This document shows, piece by piece, positions 22,019-31,399 of a DNA stretch of 64,000 nucleotides. The DNA is taken from contig JBBBDQ010001294.1 of the NCBI GenBank assembly GCA_037127315.1, positions 2,753,001 through 2,817,000 of the forward strand. Reading direction: 5' to 3'. Origin of the DNA: Ascarosepion bandense. Lineage: Eukaryota; Mollusca; Cephalopoda; Sepiida; Sepiidae. Every line of letters begins with the position of its first letter. Position 1 is the first letter of the stretch. The notes beneath the pieces are model-generated. The model was not told the DNA's origin. It ran no database searches and saw only the letters and a program-made list of their open reading frames with translations. Made by a program: the position numbers and the translations under genes.

Positions 22019-22133
22019 AACTCATTTCCAAATGAAAAATATTTAGAAGTTCTACAATATAAATGTATTGAACATTTTTTAATAAAACTGTGTACTGGTT
22101 TAATTTAATTGTAGCTGAAAACTAACTAATTAT

Positions 22134-22136
<3 letters not shown>

Positions 22137-22195
<59 letters not shown>
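22137..22195. repeat. (CA)n(TA)n compound microsatellite
   Basis: About 19 CA units followed by about 10 TA units, abutting the PLE end. Confidence 0.95.
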
Positions 22196-22199
22196 GCAA

Positions 22200-22432
22200 A
22201 AAAATACACAACGGTCTTTATTGTAATGGAGAGGATATATATATATTTCAATACTCGACGACAATTATTGCAAAAAAAAAAATAGTAAGGCACTGTTAGA
22301 GAGCAAACACGTGGGAAGTGCTTTCAAAACTGGTAGTGAAATTTGATCACTAGTAATAACGATAATTAATTGAGCTGATGCTGTCTCGCTATTTTTTCCT
22401 TCTCAATGTGCGTGACAGAAGGTATATATATA
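22200..22432 (+). mobile_element. Dispersed element X, copy 1
   Basis: A roughly 190-230 bp non-coding block with CTCGACGACAATTATTGCAA, AAGGCACTGTTAGAGAGCAA and ACTGGTAGTGAAATTTGATC. It recurs at 51800-51990 (+) and 42740-42915 (-), each time flanked by (TA)n. Identity unknown. Confidence 0.7.
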
Positions 22433-22718
22433 TAGATAGATAGATAGATTAAATCCAGAAATAAAATAGCTTGTAGGTAAAACGCCAAAACCAGATTCTA
22501 TTAAAAATAATCCAGGTGGAGGGCTAGATATAAATAGTATTATCTATTTACAGAGACAAATATCTATATTTTTTTTTTTTTTACATATCAATGAGAATTT
22601 TAAAGAAATTTATGATCTACATTACAATTAATTTTTATCTTTAGACTTTCCTAAAACATTTTTTCTATCTGATATACTTTCTTCTTCTTTTTGGGTAATT
22701 TTTTCTTTTAGATATTTA

Positions 22719-22755
<37 letters not shown>

Positions 22756-22914
22756 CTGTGCGTATTATTTGTCAAAATTCTCACTTTAGATCCACTCTAA
22801 TATAATAGTACCTCCATTTTTATTCTATTAGTAGATCAAATTAATGTAAACAAAAAAATCTTCTGAGAAAACTTTTAACAGAGTTTTTTTTTTTTACTAA
22901 TGTTATTTCTTTTC
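22433..22914. other. Microsatellite-rich stretch, no gene
   Basis: Contains (GATA)n at 22434-22449, a T-run at 22571-22582 and (TG)n at 22724-22754. Nothing coding recognised. Confidence 0.6.
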
Positions 22915-23310
22915 TTTATTTTTTCTTTTCCTTTTCCCTTTTTATGTATCTATCCCTTCTTTTATCCCTTCTTTTATCCCTTCTTTTATCCCTCGGAAGT
23001 CTTTTTTTTTTCATCCTTTTTTCTTTTCCTTTTCCCTTTTTATGTATCTATCCCTTCTTTTATCCCTTCTTTTATCCCTTCTTTTATCCCTCTGAAGTCT
23101 TTTTTTTCATCCTTTTTTCTTTTCCTTTTCCCTTTTTATGTATCTATCCCTTCTTTTATCCCTTCTTTTATCCCTTCTTTTATCCCTCGGAAGTCTTTTT
23201 TTTTTCATCCTTTTTTCTTTTCCTTTTCCCTTTTTATGTATCTATCCCTTCTTTTATCCCTTCTTTTATCCCTCGGAAGTCTTTTTTTTTTCATCCTTTT
23301 TTCTTATTTA
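22915..23310. repeat. CT-rich tandem repeat, about 97-bp unit x 4
   Basis: TATGTATCTATCCCTTC recurs at 22943, 23041, 23137 and 23235. Inside each unit CCCTTCTTTTAT is itself repeated two or three times, followed by CCCTCGGAAGTC and a T-run. Long open frames here are by-products. Confidence 0.9.
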
Positions 23311-23599
23311 ACTCTTGCCCTGTCTACCCCATTTTTCTTTTTCCTTTCCTCTCACCACTTCGATTCCTGTGGCACTGTTAAATTTTGATTTTTTAATACA
23401 AATGTAATCTAAAAGGCTTCTTCTATAACCGAGTCTTGAACACCTTTCTCTGTCTTTTTCCCTTTTTTCCCTAAAAAGGTCTAGACTACAAATTTTTAAT
23501 TTTTTTTTTTTTAACTTCCCCATTTTATATTCTTTCTTATTTACTTTCTTGTGTATGGAATTATTTTGAGTGACCTTAAAGAATGTGAATTTTTTCTCA

Positions 23600-23740
23600 C
23601 ATTTGCAATAAAACTTTGATTTTGATCGTTGCTGAGGAAGTGAGATTTTGTCTCGCCGAAATGGGCATGCAACAAATGTAGTTTTTGGAGATTTATTTGA
23701 ATATATATATATATATAATGTGTGTATTTAGGCAGCAAAT
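23600..23740 (+). mobile_element. PLE-type terminal fragment with hammerhead (family C)
   Basis: Block with a hammerhead fold at 23628-23673 followed by (TA)n at 23701-23719. The same architecture, with different stem sequences, occurs at 59740-59835. Confidence 0.5.
23628..23673 (+). ncRNA. Hammerhead ribozyme-like fold, G at cleavage position
   Basis: Stem I GTTG (23628-23631) with CAAC (23670-23673). CTGAGGA is at 23632-23638 (position 7 is free, so this fits). Stem II GTGAGA/TCTCGC (23640-23645 with 23651-23656). GAAA is at 23658-23661. A two-pair stem III has a GGGC loop, and UG stands where UH is expected. The G would block cleavage, so this copy is likely inactive. Confidence 0.55.
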
Positions 23741-24204
23741 TTTCTTTTAAACATATCAGATTAAATAAATTGCAAACAATATGTTTGCTTATTTTTAATA
23801 AAATCCGTTCATACTCATGGATAATCTCCGTTTATTAGAATCAAAAGATGTCAGAAATGAGCTGTAACGTTGACAGATGATATTTTCATTCATTTCTTAC
23901 GGTACCCAAGTATTTTCAACCTCTTTCCGAGGTCATTTTCAGGGGTATGAGTTATGGTGACAAATGTAACCGGAAAACTGTGTTGCTAAAAATTACTGTA
24001 CATTTTTCCTGCTTCAAATATAACGGTTGACAAATTGCTAGTATTCATTAGAACGTGAAAATTATCCAAAATGGAATATTTTTATATGCTGTAATGTCAT
24101 TGTCATGCACGTGTTAAAGCATGAAAAAACTGTTCATTTTACAAAAGAAATTCCAGTAATGGCTGCATATTCTGAGGACGGGGAGAGTGCTGGACAATAT
24201 CATC
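23741..24204. other. Non-coding, possible PLE-related terminal sequence
   Basis: At about 23910-23960 the minus strand shows a CTGAAAA / stem (ACCTC/GAGGT) / GAAA arrangement that could be a very old hammerhead. Nothing coding. Confidence 0.3.
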
Positions 24205-24610
24205 GAAAATGAGGACAAAACTAGAAGCGGCCGAAATGTGGTTCTACAGAAGGATGCTACGGATATCGTGGACTGAGCAAACAAGCAACGACGAAGTGTT
24301 AGAAAGAATGGCAACAAAAAGGAAATTGATGCTGAGCATCAGGAAGAGACAACTGAAGTTCCTGGGACATGCAATGAGGAAGGAGAGCCTGGAGAACCTG
24401 ATAATGACTGGACAGATAGAAGAAAGGAGAGACAGAGGAAGGCAGCGGATAACATATTTGCAGGGTATGATCAGGTGGATGACGGAACGGGGGTTGCCAG
24501 GAGCAACAGGAGCCAACATACTAAGAGCCACGAGGGATAGGGAGACGTGGAGATCCATGATCGCCTACGTCCTGAAGGGACAAGGCACATAGAAGAAGAA
24601 GAAGAAGATT
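24205..24610 (+). pseudogene. RTE-type LINE, C-terminal end
   Basis: Frame 24209-24592 (127 codons, open) reads KLEAAEMWFYRRMLRISWTE, KLMLSIRKRQLKFLGHAMRK, GRQRITYLQGMIRWM and RDRETWRSMIAYVLKG. This is the C-terminal region shared by RTE/BovB-like LINEs. It ends with (GAA)n at 24594-24609, the short-repeat tail typical of RTEs. The polymerase and endonuclease are gone (5' truncation). Confidence 0.85.
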
Positions 24611-24614
24611 CTGA

Positions 24615-24788
24615 GGACCCTAAAGTAGAAACCTATAATTAACCCAGATTTAATTCTATCGTTATGGTGAGAATAGAAATTAATAAGATCGTTTTTGTTG
24701 GTACTTTTACTGAAAACTTTAAATTCTAATTTATCGTTATTACGTATTAATAAAATATGAAGGAACGGTAAAGAATTGTTAGTTTCAA

Positions 24789-24790
<2 letters not shown>
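24615..24790 (-). pseudogene. PLE reverse transcriptase fragment
   Basis: Minus frame 24565-24903 contains NNSLPFLHILLIRNNDKLEF, then FYSHHNDRIKSGLIIGF and FRVLRI. This is the PLE block following the catalytic motif (SLPFLD-, SxHP-, KxxxIxxFxxRAxxIC). It is truncated by the (TA)n(TG)n run on its 5' side. Confidence 0.7.

Positions 24791-24876
<86 letters not shown>
24790..24876. repeat. (TA)n(TG)n compound microsatellite
   Basis: About 20 TA followed by about 22 TG units. Confidence 0.95.
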
Positions 24877-24904
24877 TAAAATAGAAATAGGCGTTGTTTC
24901 CAAC

Positions 24905-25119
24905 TAGAAAAATTGGGATAGAAGAAAAAGTACGAGAAGCAAACGGATCTCGATATGTGAAGTCACAAGTTTATTCGCCTGAAGAGAGTCAAATTTAGAC
25001 TCGAAACACGTGTAGCGACACAAATATATCATACAAAACGCAAATAATAGTGATATTAAAAGTAATAATAAATCTACACTTTGAACAAAATGTTCACGGC
25101 TTCTCGTACTTTTTCTTCT

Positions 25120-25120
<1 letters not shown>
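24905..25120 (+). mobile_element. PLE terminal repeat (family A) with hammerhead
   Basis: GAGAAGCAAACGGATCTCG, ATCACAAGTTTATTCGCCTG-like text, then AAATCTACACTTTGAACAAA and TTCACGGCTTCTC. A diverged copy lies inverted at 30725-30950, so this is a dispersed terminal repeat. Confidence 0.7.
24975..25018 (+). ncRNA. Hammerhead ribozyme, complete consensus core
   Basis: Stem I TCGC (24975-24978) with GCGA (25015-25018). CTGAAGA at 24979-24985. Stem II GAGTC/GACTC (24986-24990 with 24998-25002), a perfect pairing. GAAA at 25003-25006. Stem III C/G (extendable within CACGTG). UA at 25013-25014, so cleavage is predicted after 25014. All invariant bases are present. Confidence 0.75.
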
Positions 25121-25123
<3 letters not shown>

Positions 25124-25169
<46 letters not shown>

Positions 25170-25178
25170 CACACATAT
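25124..25178. repeat. (CA)n microsatellite
   Basis: About 27 CA units with one CG interruption. Confidence 0.95.
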
Positions 25179-25253
25179 AGGCAGTATTTTTCATTAATGC
25201 ATGTTTCATTAAATAATGTAGACAAGTTTTGTCGATTTTTTTATGTAATTTTT

Positions 25254-26135
25254 TTCATATTCTCTGATAAGCTTAACAGCATTATCATTAAATGAAGAAA
25301 GAACATTACAATATTGATACATCATTTTTTAACAATCCAATCTAAATACTAATATATCTTCAACAGATCCTAGCAAAACAATTAAGTTAATAATGTACTA
25401 CTCTAAATCTAGTATATCCGACTCAATTATTTGCAATGATTCTTTTCCCCCGGTTAACGATTTGCAAAAAACCAACATAGTTTATAAATTCAAGTGCCCT
25501 TTGGGAGATTGTATCTCCAACGGATTAAATAATATTTATGTTGGTCACACCACAAACTCTCTTTCACGACGCTTGACACTACACTACACTTGAACAATAA
25601 TTCTAACATTCTTAGGTATTTAACACAAAATGCCTGGCCATACACAATTCTGAAAAACCTTAGGTGAAAACACAACTATATTTAAACATGAAAACAATAA
25701 ACAAAAACTAAAAATTCTCGAAGCTATATACATAAAACAGTTAAAACCTAACCTGAACAAGATAAACTATGAAATCTCCACAAATATCCTTAAATGCCTA
25801 TAATTAATGACAGAAGCCATTGGTTTATTCCAATGGCTTCCAATAATTAATATTTCTTGTTTTCACTCACGCTTGGTCATGTGTGACGTCACGAGCGGTC
25901 ATACGACATTCACTTCGAGCGTCTTATATGCACGAGTTTGCTTGGAAATCTTCCATGTAAACAAAAACAGTTTGTCATTATCGCTTTTCCGTGTTTATAA
26001 TATATAATGTAATTTGGCATCTTTGAAAATGGCTTATGTAAGCCGAAAGCTTAGATTGGATTATTAAAATTATGTATCAATATTGTAATTTTCTTTCTTC
26101 ATTTAATAATAATGCTATTAAGCTTATCAGAGAAC
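25254..26135 (+). pseudogene. Short PLE with inverted termini and GIY-YIG endonuclease relic
   Basis: The ends 25254-25330 and 26050-26135 are inverted copies (TCTCTGATAAGCTTAACAGC left; the reverse complement is at the right). Inside, frame 25393-25593 reads NIVYKFKCPLGDCISNGLNN, IYVGHTTNSLSRRLTLH. This is the zinc-ligand CPxGDC segment plus the YVG form of the GIY-YIG motif. After a frameshift the frame near 25680-25800 reads KHENNKQKLKILEAIYIKQL and INYEISTNILKCL, then stop: the usual PLE C-terminus. The RT is missing, so this is a non-autonomous deletion or truncated copy. Confidence 0.8.
26018..26060 (+). ncRNA. Hammerhead-like relic
   Basis: TTGAAAA (for CTGAAGA), stem II GGCTT/AAGCC (26031-26035 with 26040-26044), GAAA at 26045-26048. 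A related motif on the minus strand at 51529-51570 keeps CTGAAGA and GGCTC/GAGCC. Confidence 0.4.
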
Positions 26136-26230
26136 ATATATATATATATATATGTTAATATATATATATTAATATATATATATTAATATATATATGTATA
26201 TATGTGACTATGTTTTTGAATTTTTATTTG

Positions 26231-26277
<47 letters not shown>

Positions 26278-26298
26278 TAAAAATTCCAAAACATAGTC

Positions 26299-26345
<47 letters not shown>
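26133..26345. repeat. (TA)n tract containing a large palindrome
   Basis: Alternating TA runs. At 26202-26317 the arms GTGACTATGTTTTTGAATTT and its reverse complement (about 31 bp each) enclose a (TA)n loop. Confidence 0.9.
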
Positions 26346-26349
<4 letters not shown>

Positions 26350-26365
26350 TATAAATATTTACGTT

Positions 26366-26640
26366 ATCACACCCTGATTGAGCACTCTGGAAGAATGGTA
26401 AACTTTGAAAAACAGTAGCTACTCTGGCATGTACGCATCACTCACTCAGTAAAATGAATTAGAGCACTCTGGCTATTGGGCGCGTATCATGATAATATAC
26501 GCACTAAAAAGTACGCCTTCTTCCACCCAGAGGTAGAATCGCCGAATTCGGTCGGGTTTCAATCCTGGATTAAAAAGCAATCGGAGTCTAACCGTACTGA
26601 TGATCTGTGATACAGCGAAACATATCTGTCTGCGGATGAC
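26366..26640 (+). mobile_element. tRNA-headed, hammerhead-tailed small retroelement, copy P2
   Basis: Homologous to P1 from CACACCCTGATTGAGCACTC onward, including GTACGCATCACTCACTC and GAGCACTCTGGCTATTGGGC. The tRNA-like part at about 26525-26575 keeps CCCAGAGGTAGAATCG and the B-box GGTTTCAATCC. It ends with an intact hammerhead and TGCGGATGAC, followed at once by (TA)n; the left end also borders (TA)n. Pol III-type promoter plus 3' ribozyme is the plan of Sm-alpha-type SINEs and resembles metazoan retrozymes. Confidence 0.8.
26592..26635 (+). ncRNA. Hammerhead ribozyme with GUC site, complete consensus
   Basis: Stem I CCGTA (26592-26596) with TGCGG (26631-26635), one G-U. CTGATGA at 26597-26603. 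Stem II CTGT/ACAG (26605-26608 with 26612-26615). GAAA at 26617-26620. Stem III CA/TG (26621-26622 with 26627-26628). U-C at 26629-26630 gives the classic GUC triplet; cleavage is predicted after 26630. This is the cleanest hammerhead in the window. Confidence 0.8.
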
Positions 26641-26659
26641 AATATATATATATATTCAC

Positions 26660-27028
26660 ATAAATAAACACCTGTCTTTATTATAACAGTATAGAGTGTA
26701 ATCGTGTAACTTCTGTAGTTGTGATTCTTTGGTAATTAGGTGTCAAACCAAAGGAGTGCAGATGTATACGTTTGAATGTCATTGATATTCAGACGAATAC
26801 CTATGCTTATGATATCAAGAAAATGTAATTGGTATCCCGTGCATTCAAGTAAAGAGAGAATGAAAAAACATCATATTTCTCGATGAGAGACTTTTCCCTT
26901 TGACTTGTATCCCAAGTTAAATCCAGTGAATGTAAGAGGTCGGGGTATCGAGGAAAAACTTGTAGGTTTAGAAACTTGAAGAATGGTAAGTTTGAGATAA
27001 TTAATCTCAACTTGCATGTATATATATA

Positions 27029-27030
<2 letters not shown>
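26660..27030. other. No recognised feature
   Basis: Non-coding; nothing supported apart from neighbouring microsatellites. Confidence 0.4.
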
Positions 27031-27085
<55 letters not shown>

Positions 27086-27088
27086 TTC

Positions 27089-27134
<46 letters not shown>

Positions 27135-27198
27135 TTGAAATTTGGCACTTTGCGTGATGCTCTTTAAGACTTTGAAATTTGGCTCTTCACAGGATATT

Positions 27199-27250
<52 letters not shown>
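27031..27250. repeat. Microsatellite cluster
   Basis: (CA)n 27031-27083, (TA)n 27098-27131 and (TA)n 27201-27250. The spacer holds TTTGAAATTTGGC twice. Confidence 0.9.
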
Positions 27251-27251
<1 letters not shown>

Positions 27252-27459
27252 CAAAGAGACAAATATCAGATTCTTGGAATATCAACCCTTTTTTCTACTC
27301 TCTTAAAAGTGTACTAAATTAAAAAAAAATCTAAAAAAAATGTAAATGCGTTATTTTAAGGTACAAAATATCTAGGTTAATGACAATCTTATCATGAAAT
27401 CAATATCTTACATCATTGATTTAATTATTAGTACAAAATCCTTTCTGTTGTTTTGTTCA

Positions 27460-29060
27460 GTTTACTCTTTCTTTCTCCTTGTTTAATCTAATTTATCTTC
27501 TCTCTCTGTCACTCTCTCCATATTTTCCTTTCCCTATTACCCTGCTCTTTATTTCTGTTATCTTAATCTCTTAACGCTTTTCACTTTTTATCAATCTTTT
27601 TAATATATCTTCATTCTTTTCCTTTTTTTTTGTTCTTTCACTTTTCTGTTCCTTTTGTTTCCTTTGCTTTCTAAAACTTCTTGGGTTTTCTGCCTCCATT
27701 TTGCTTAATCTGTATATCTTAACTCTTTCCTTTTATCAATCTTTTTGTCTGCTTCCCCTATTATATTTTAATATCTCTTTCATTCTGTCATTTCACTTAT
27801 TCTTATATCTTCATTTTGCTTTTCTCTTCTTTCGTTTGCTTTCTTTGCTCTTCTTCTCCCCTTCTCTCTTAATCTCTATCTCTTAACTACTCCTTTCACC
27901 TTTCATCAATCTTTCTGTCTGCTCTCCTCTCTATGCCATATTTTGATATTTCTTCATTCTCTTACTTACGTCTTATTCTCATCTCTTCTTTTCACTTTTC
28001 TCTTTCCTCCTTCTTTCGTTTGCTTTCTTTGCTCTTCTTTCTCCCCTTCTCTCTTAATCTCTATCTCTTAACTCCTCCTTTCACCTTTCATCAATCTTTC
28101 TGTCTGCTCTCCTCTCTATGCCATATTTTGATATTTCTTCATTCTCTTACTTACGTCTTATTCTCATCTCTTCTTTTCACTTTTCTCTTTCCTCCTTCTT
28201 TCGTTTGCTTTCTTTGCTCTTCTTTCTCCCTTTCTCTAAATCTTTATCTCTTAATTCTTCTTTTCACCTTTCATCAATATTTTCGTCTGTTCTCCTCTCC
28301 TTGTCATATTTTAATATCTCTTATTTCCGTTTTATTTTCATCTCTTTCTTTCACTTTTCTCCTCTTCTTCTTTCCTTTGCTTTATAACACTTCTATATTT
28401 TAATCTTGATTTGTATTCTCTCTGACACTTTATATTCTCTTTACTCTTTTCTTTTCTTACTCTCTTTCTTCTTACTCTTTTCTTCTTAACTTAGCTTTTT
28501 GTCTCTCTCCTTAATTCATTATCTTTTCAAAGTCCACTCCTCTTTACTTCTCTCTTCCACCAGCTCCTTATTATCTCTACTCACCTGTCCTACTCTTCTT
28601 CCTTTCTTTAACCTTATTTAAAAGTTCATTAGATTCTTAATCAATTACAAAGACCTTCTTTTTATCGAATTCTCCCAACACTCACTTTCCATTTATTCTT
28701 GCTAGACATTCATCTCATCTTCTCATTTTCGCTCTTTCTATGGCTAATTTTATACACTTTCTTCTCACCTTACTTATCTTAATTTACTCTGCCTGTTTTT
28801 TTCTAATTATACACTCCACTCCTTAATTTTGTCTCTGCTTACTTGATCTTCTAGTAATTTACATATCTTATTTTCTCTCTTACTCCCTTTAGTCTTTCTA
28901 TTTTCTCATATTCTCTTCCTCACTCTCTCTTAAGTTTGTATATTTCCCTATTCTCATAATCTTACAAATTTCTCCCCTTTTTTTTCTCATTTGATTCTCT
29001 CTTAACTTTTCTTATCTCTTTTATTTTCCCATCCTTCATTTTGCTTTGCTTTTCAACTAA
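27460..29060. repeat. 1.6-kb pyrimidine-rich tract with 185-bp imperfect tandem units
   Basis: The plus strand is overwhelmingly C/T. TTTCATCAATCTTTCTGTCT recurs at 27901 and 28086 and in altered form at 28269 (and about 27735), a spacing of 183-185 bp. Open frames here (for example 27933-28403) are Ser/Leu/Phe-rich by-products. Confidence 0.85.
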
Positions 29061-29574
29061 ATAAATGTAAAAGGTTTTGATTTTTGGTGAAAATTAAATT
29101 AAATTTTCTACTATATTCTTCAAAATTTAGTCATGAATCAGAGAGAAAAGAAAATAAGATAAAATAACTTTTATCTTTTTAAAGGTACAAATTTTAATTA
29201 TAAAGAACTCAACAAGTAACAGAGGAAAATAAGAATAATAACATCACTAAAATAAGAGGGAGTGAATCTGTTGTTCATTGTGATGATTTGGTAGAACATA
29301 AAAGATTCATCCATTAATTTTACTTCTTATAATTTTGAAATAATGTTCAGTGCAGACATTTGATCCACTTACAAATACAGAAACAATATCAAAACTACGC
29401 ACTTTCAAAAAAAAAAAACTTTCCACATTCAAATACTTAAACACGAATGGGAATTAACGGCACAGTGAAGAGATGAGTTTCTGCAGTTTTCTGTTTAAAA
29501 CAGTTTTTACCAAATAGTAGAAAGATCATACAAAAATATCTTTAACATTTCATATATACAACGGTTATATAATA
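29061..29574. other. No recognised feature
   Basis: AT-rich; nothing supported. Confidence 0.4.
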
Positions 29575-30000
29575 TCAGTCCTCCTATATTGCAGTGAATG
29601 CTGAACAATCTCCTCTCAGATGAAGAAGAAACTTAAGGCAACAGAAATTATGTTCTACAGAAGGATGCTGAGAATATCATGGATAGAACAAGTGAACAAC
29701 AACAACATTTTATGGAAAATGTAAATAAAAACATATATTTAGAATAAGAGGAAGAAAGTTGAAATTTCTAGGACACAAAACGAGGAAAGAGGGTCTGAAG
29801 AATTTTACACTCACAAGATGTATTGAAGCCTAAAGGAACAGAGAAGAGTAATGAATTTGTATAAATGGATGACAGAACAGAGATTAGGAAAGATATAAAA
29901 AAAGAAAAGGCTTATTTTGAGTAAAAAACATTAAGTTGTGGAGAACCAAGATCACTTATTTTTTTCAGGGAAACTCTACATAGAAAAAAAACATAAAAAA
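29575..30000 (+). pseudogene. RTE-type LINE C-terminal relic
   Basis: Broken plus-strand reading of the same block as 24205-24610: CAGTGAATGCTGAACAATCT (SECWTIS), TTCTACAGAAGGATGCTGAG (FYRRMLR), then RGRKLKFLGHKTRK-like text. Many frameshifts. Confidence 0.7.
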
Positions 30001-30059
30001 TTGAAATGAAAACTATTTAGAAAAGAGAAATAAAGAGAAAAATAGAAAAAATGTAATTA

Positions 30060-30235
30060 ATGCCTGAATTGCAGTGGAATAGGGACTGAAGCCGAAATGC
30101 CGGGTTAGGACCAATAACATTGCAGATCCTTCTTTATTATTGGTCCACACCTGGCACCTCGTCTTTAGGCCTTTTCCCACCGCTATAACATAGCTTTATT
30201 GTTCCTTTTCTATAAATTATTTCATGGTAATTGTT
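30060..30235. repeat. Unclassified repeat with inverted core
   Basis: Contains GGACCAATAA and, 30 bases on, TTATTGGTCC. It is preceded by CTGAAGCCGAAATG, which looks like a collapsed hammerhead core. Probably a retroelement terminus. Confidence 0.35.
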
Positions 30236-30600
30236 CTGATGAACTTTCTGCTATGGTACCTCAGCTTTATGAATTTAAGTGCAGTACTAGATAGGCTGCA
30301 AGGTCTCATCACATTACAGTTTAAAATGGCTACATCTAACCATAAGTTCTATGTTAACTGTGTCTTCTAACACACTACTCACATGTGAAAATCTCTTCCG
30401 GCTTCTTGATTCCCAGTCTGCCTTGATCATCCAAAATTTACATGAAATGTCAATTGTTATCTTCTGCCTTTTTAATTCCAATTTTTTATTGTCCTATCTC
30501 TTTGTTAGTAGTTTTTCTCATATTCTCTATCACTCGGTACCCCTCCTTAAGTCTTAGTGACTTTATTGTCATGCTTGGGGTGAAATAGGTAAAAACGAAA
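30236..30600 (+). mobile_element. LINE 3' end (CR1/Jockey-type), decayed
   Basis: Reads near 30236-30300 like (D)ELSAMVPQLYEFKCSTR, with remnants of the C-terminal block and the 3' end TTGTCATGCTTGGGGTGAAA at about 30585. Confidence 0.65.
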
Positions 30601-30724
30601 TACATATAAGTATGTGTGGGTATAACAGAAACATGAATATACATGTATACTATTCTTTGCATGTATATACATACATATAGTCTTTATATATAGATATTCA
30701 ACTCATCTCCTCACGTGATATATA

Positions 30725-30950
30725 TAAGAAAAAGTGTGAGAAGCCGTGAACATTTTGTTTAAAGTGTAGATTTATTGTTGCTATTATTATAATTATTACT
30801 TGATTTTTGTATGATATATTAAGTGTCCATAATGATATTTGTGTCACTACACGTGTTTTGAGTCTAAAGTTGACTCACTTCAGGCGAATAAACTTGTGAT
30901 TTCACATGTCCAGATCCGTTTGCTTTTCTGAGGGCCAAAGTATCGTGTAT
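30725..30950 (-). mobile_element. PLE terminal repeat (family A), inverted copy
   Basis: Reverse complement matches 24905-25120 over its length (TGTTCACGGCTTCTC side at 30740; AGATCCGTTTGCTT side at 30920). Confidence 0.7.
30844..30887 (-). ncRNA. Hammerhead relic (family A)
   Basis: Minus: stem I TCGC/GTGA, CTGAAGT (A9 lost), stem II GAGTC/GACTC kept, AAAA in place of GAAA, then CACGTG and UA. Two core substitutions predict loss of activity. Same architecture as 24975-25018. Confidence 0.6.
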
Positions 30951-31047
30951 AAATAAATAAGTCAAGTAGTAAGTAGGTCAGAAAGTTCATATGCTTGCGT
31001 GTTGGGTTTTTTGTTGTTTTTTGTTATGTTTGTTGTTTTTTTGTTGT

Positions 31048-31078
<31 letters not shown>

Positions 31079-31399
31079 CACACTGGCACGTTAAGTTTCT
31101 TCCGTCATCTTCATTGACCGTAAAAGTTTTTTCACTGACTTGCGAAATTTGATTTCGTTTTTATACTTCAAAATTGTTTTTAGCAATTTTGATTCAGCTC
31201 TATTCTACGGGTCATCTAGTTCTTTTTATTGTTTTGGGGATACTATTTGAATTTAGCGCGAACGCGCGTGTGTGTGTTGTTTTTTTATTGCATTTGAATT
31301 TCCTGTGTCTGTGAGTGTGTGTTAGGTTTTTCATGTTGTTTTGTTGAGGGAAGGATTGTATTTTTTTATAAATATTTCTTCGTGCATCGTGAGTGTGTC

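Larger units (their letters stand above)
20098..22030 (+). pseudogene. Penelope-like retroelement, RT and GIY-YIG relic between inverted termini
   Basis: Frame 20672-20986 carries LYRDDGLLIAP (RT motif C region, YRDDG type), then QYLDAEFNLHIGSISPYIE. Downstream, broken frames still read FDSTH (usually WFNPP) and VEKIFLKLINKHLLKNSELS near 21230-21300, CIDKNKCQLYG and EAFIYKAEV near 21400-21480, and ITWRIAKIAKPYN near 21640. That is the order of a PLE with a C-terminal GIY-YIG endonuclease. The ends 20098-20157 and 21972-22030 are inverted copies of each other. Multiple stops make it inactive. Confidence 0.8.

Noticed and set aside
22900..23388. Two overlapping Phe/Leu/Pro-rich ORFs
   Set aside because: By-products of the CT-rich 97-bp repeat.
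24795..24903. Poly-Ile/Tyr and Thr/His peptides (also at 17236, 32334, 42906, 52317)
   Set aside because: Translations of (TA)n, (CA)n and (TG)n microsatellites.
27701..28403. Membrane-protein-like ORFs
   Set aside because: Hydrophobic only because the tract is pyrimidine-rich; no gene structure.
30085..30110. Hammerhead in CTGAAGCCGAAATG
   Set aside because: There is no room for stem II between CTGAAG and GAAA; at most a collapsed relic.
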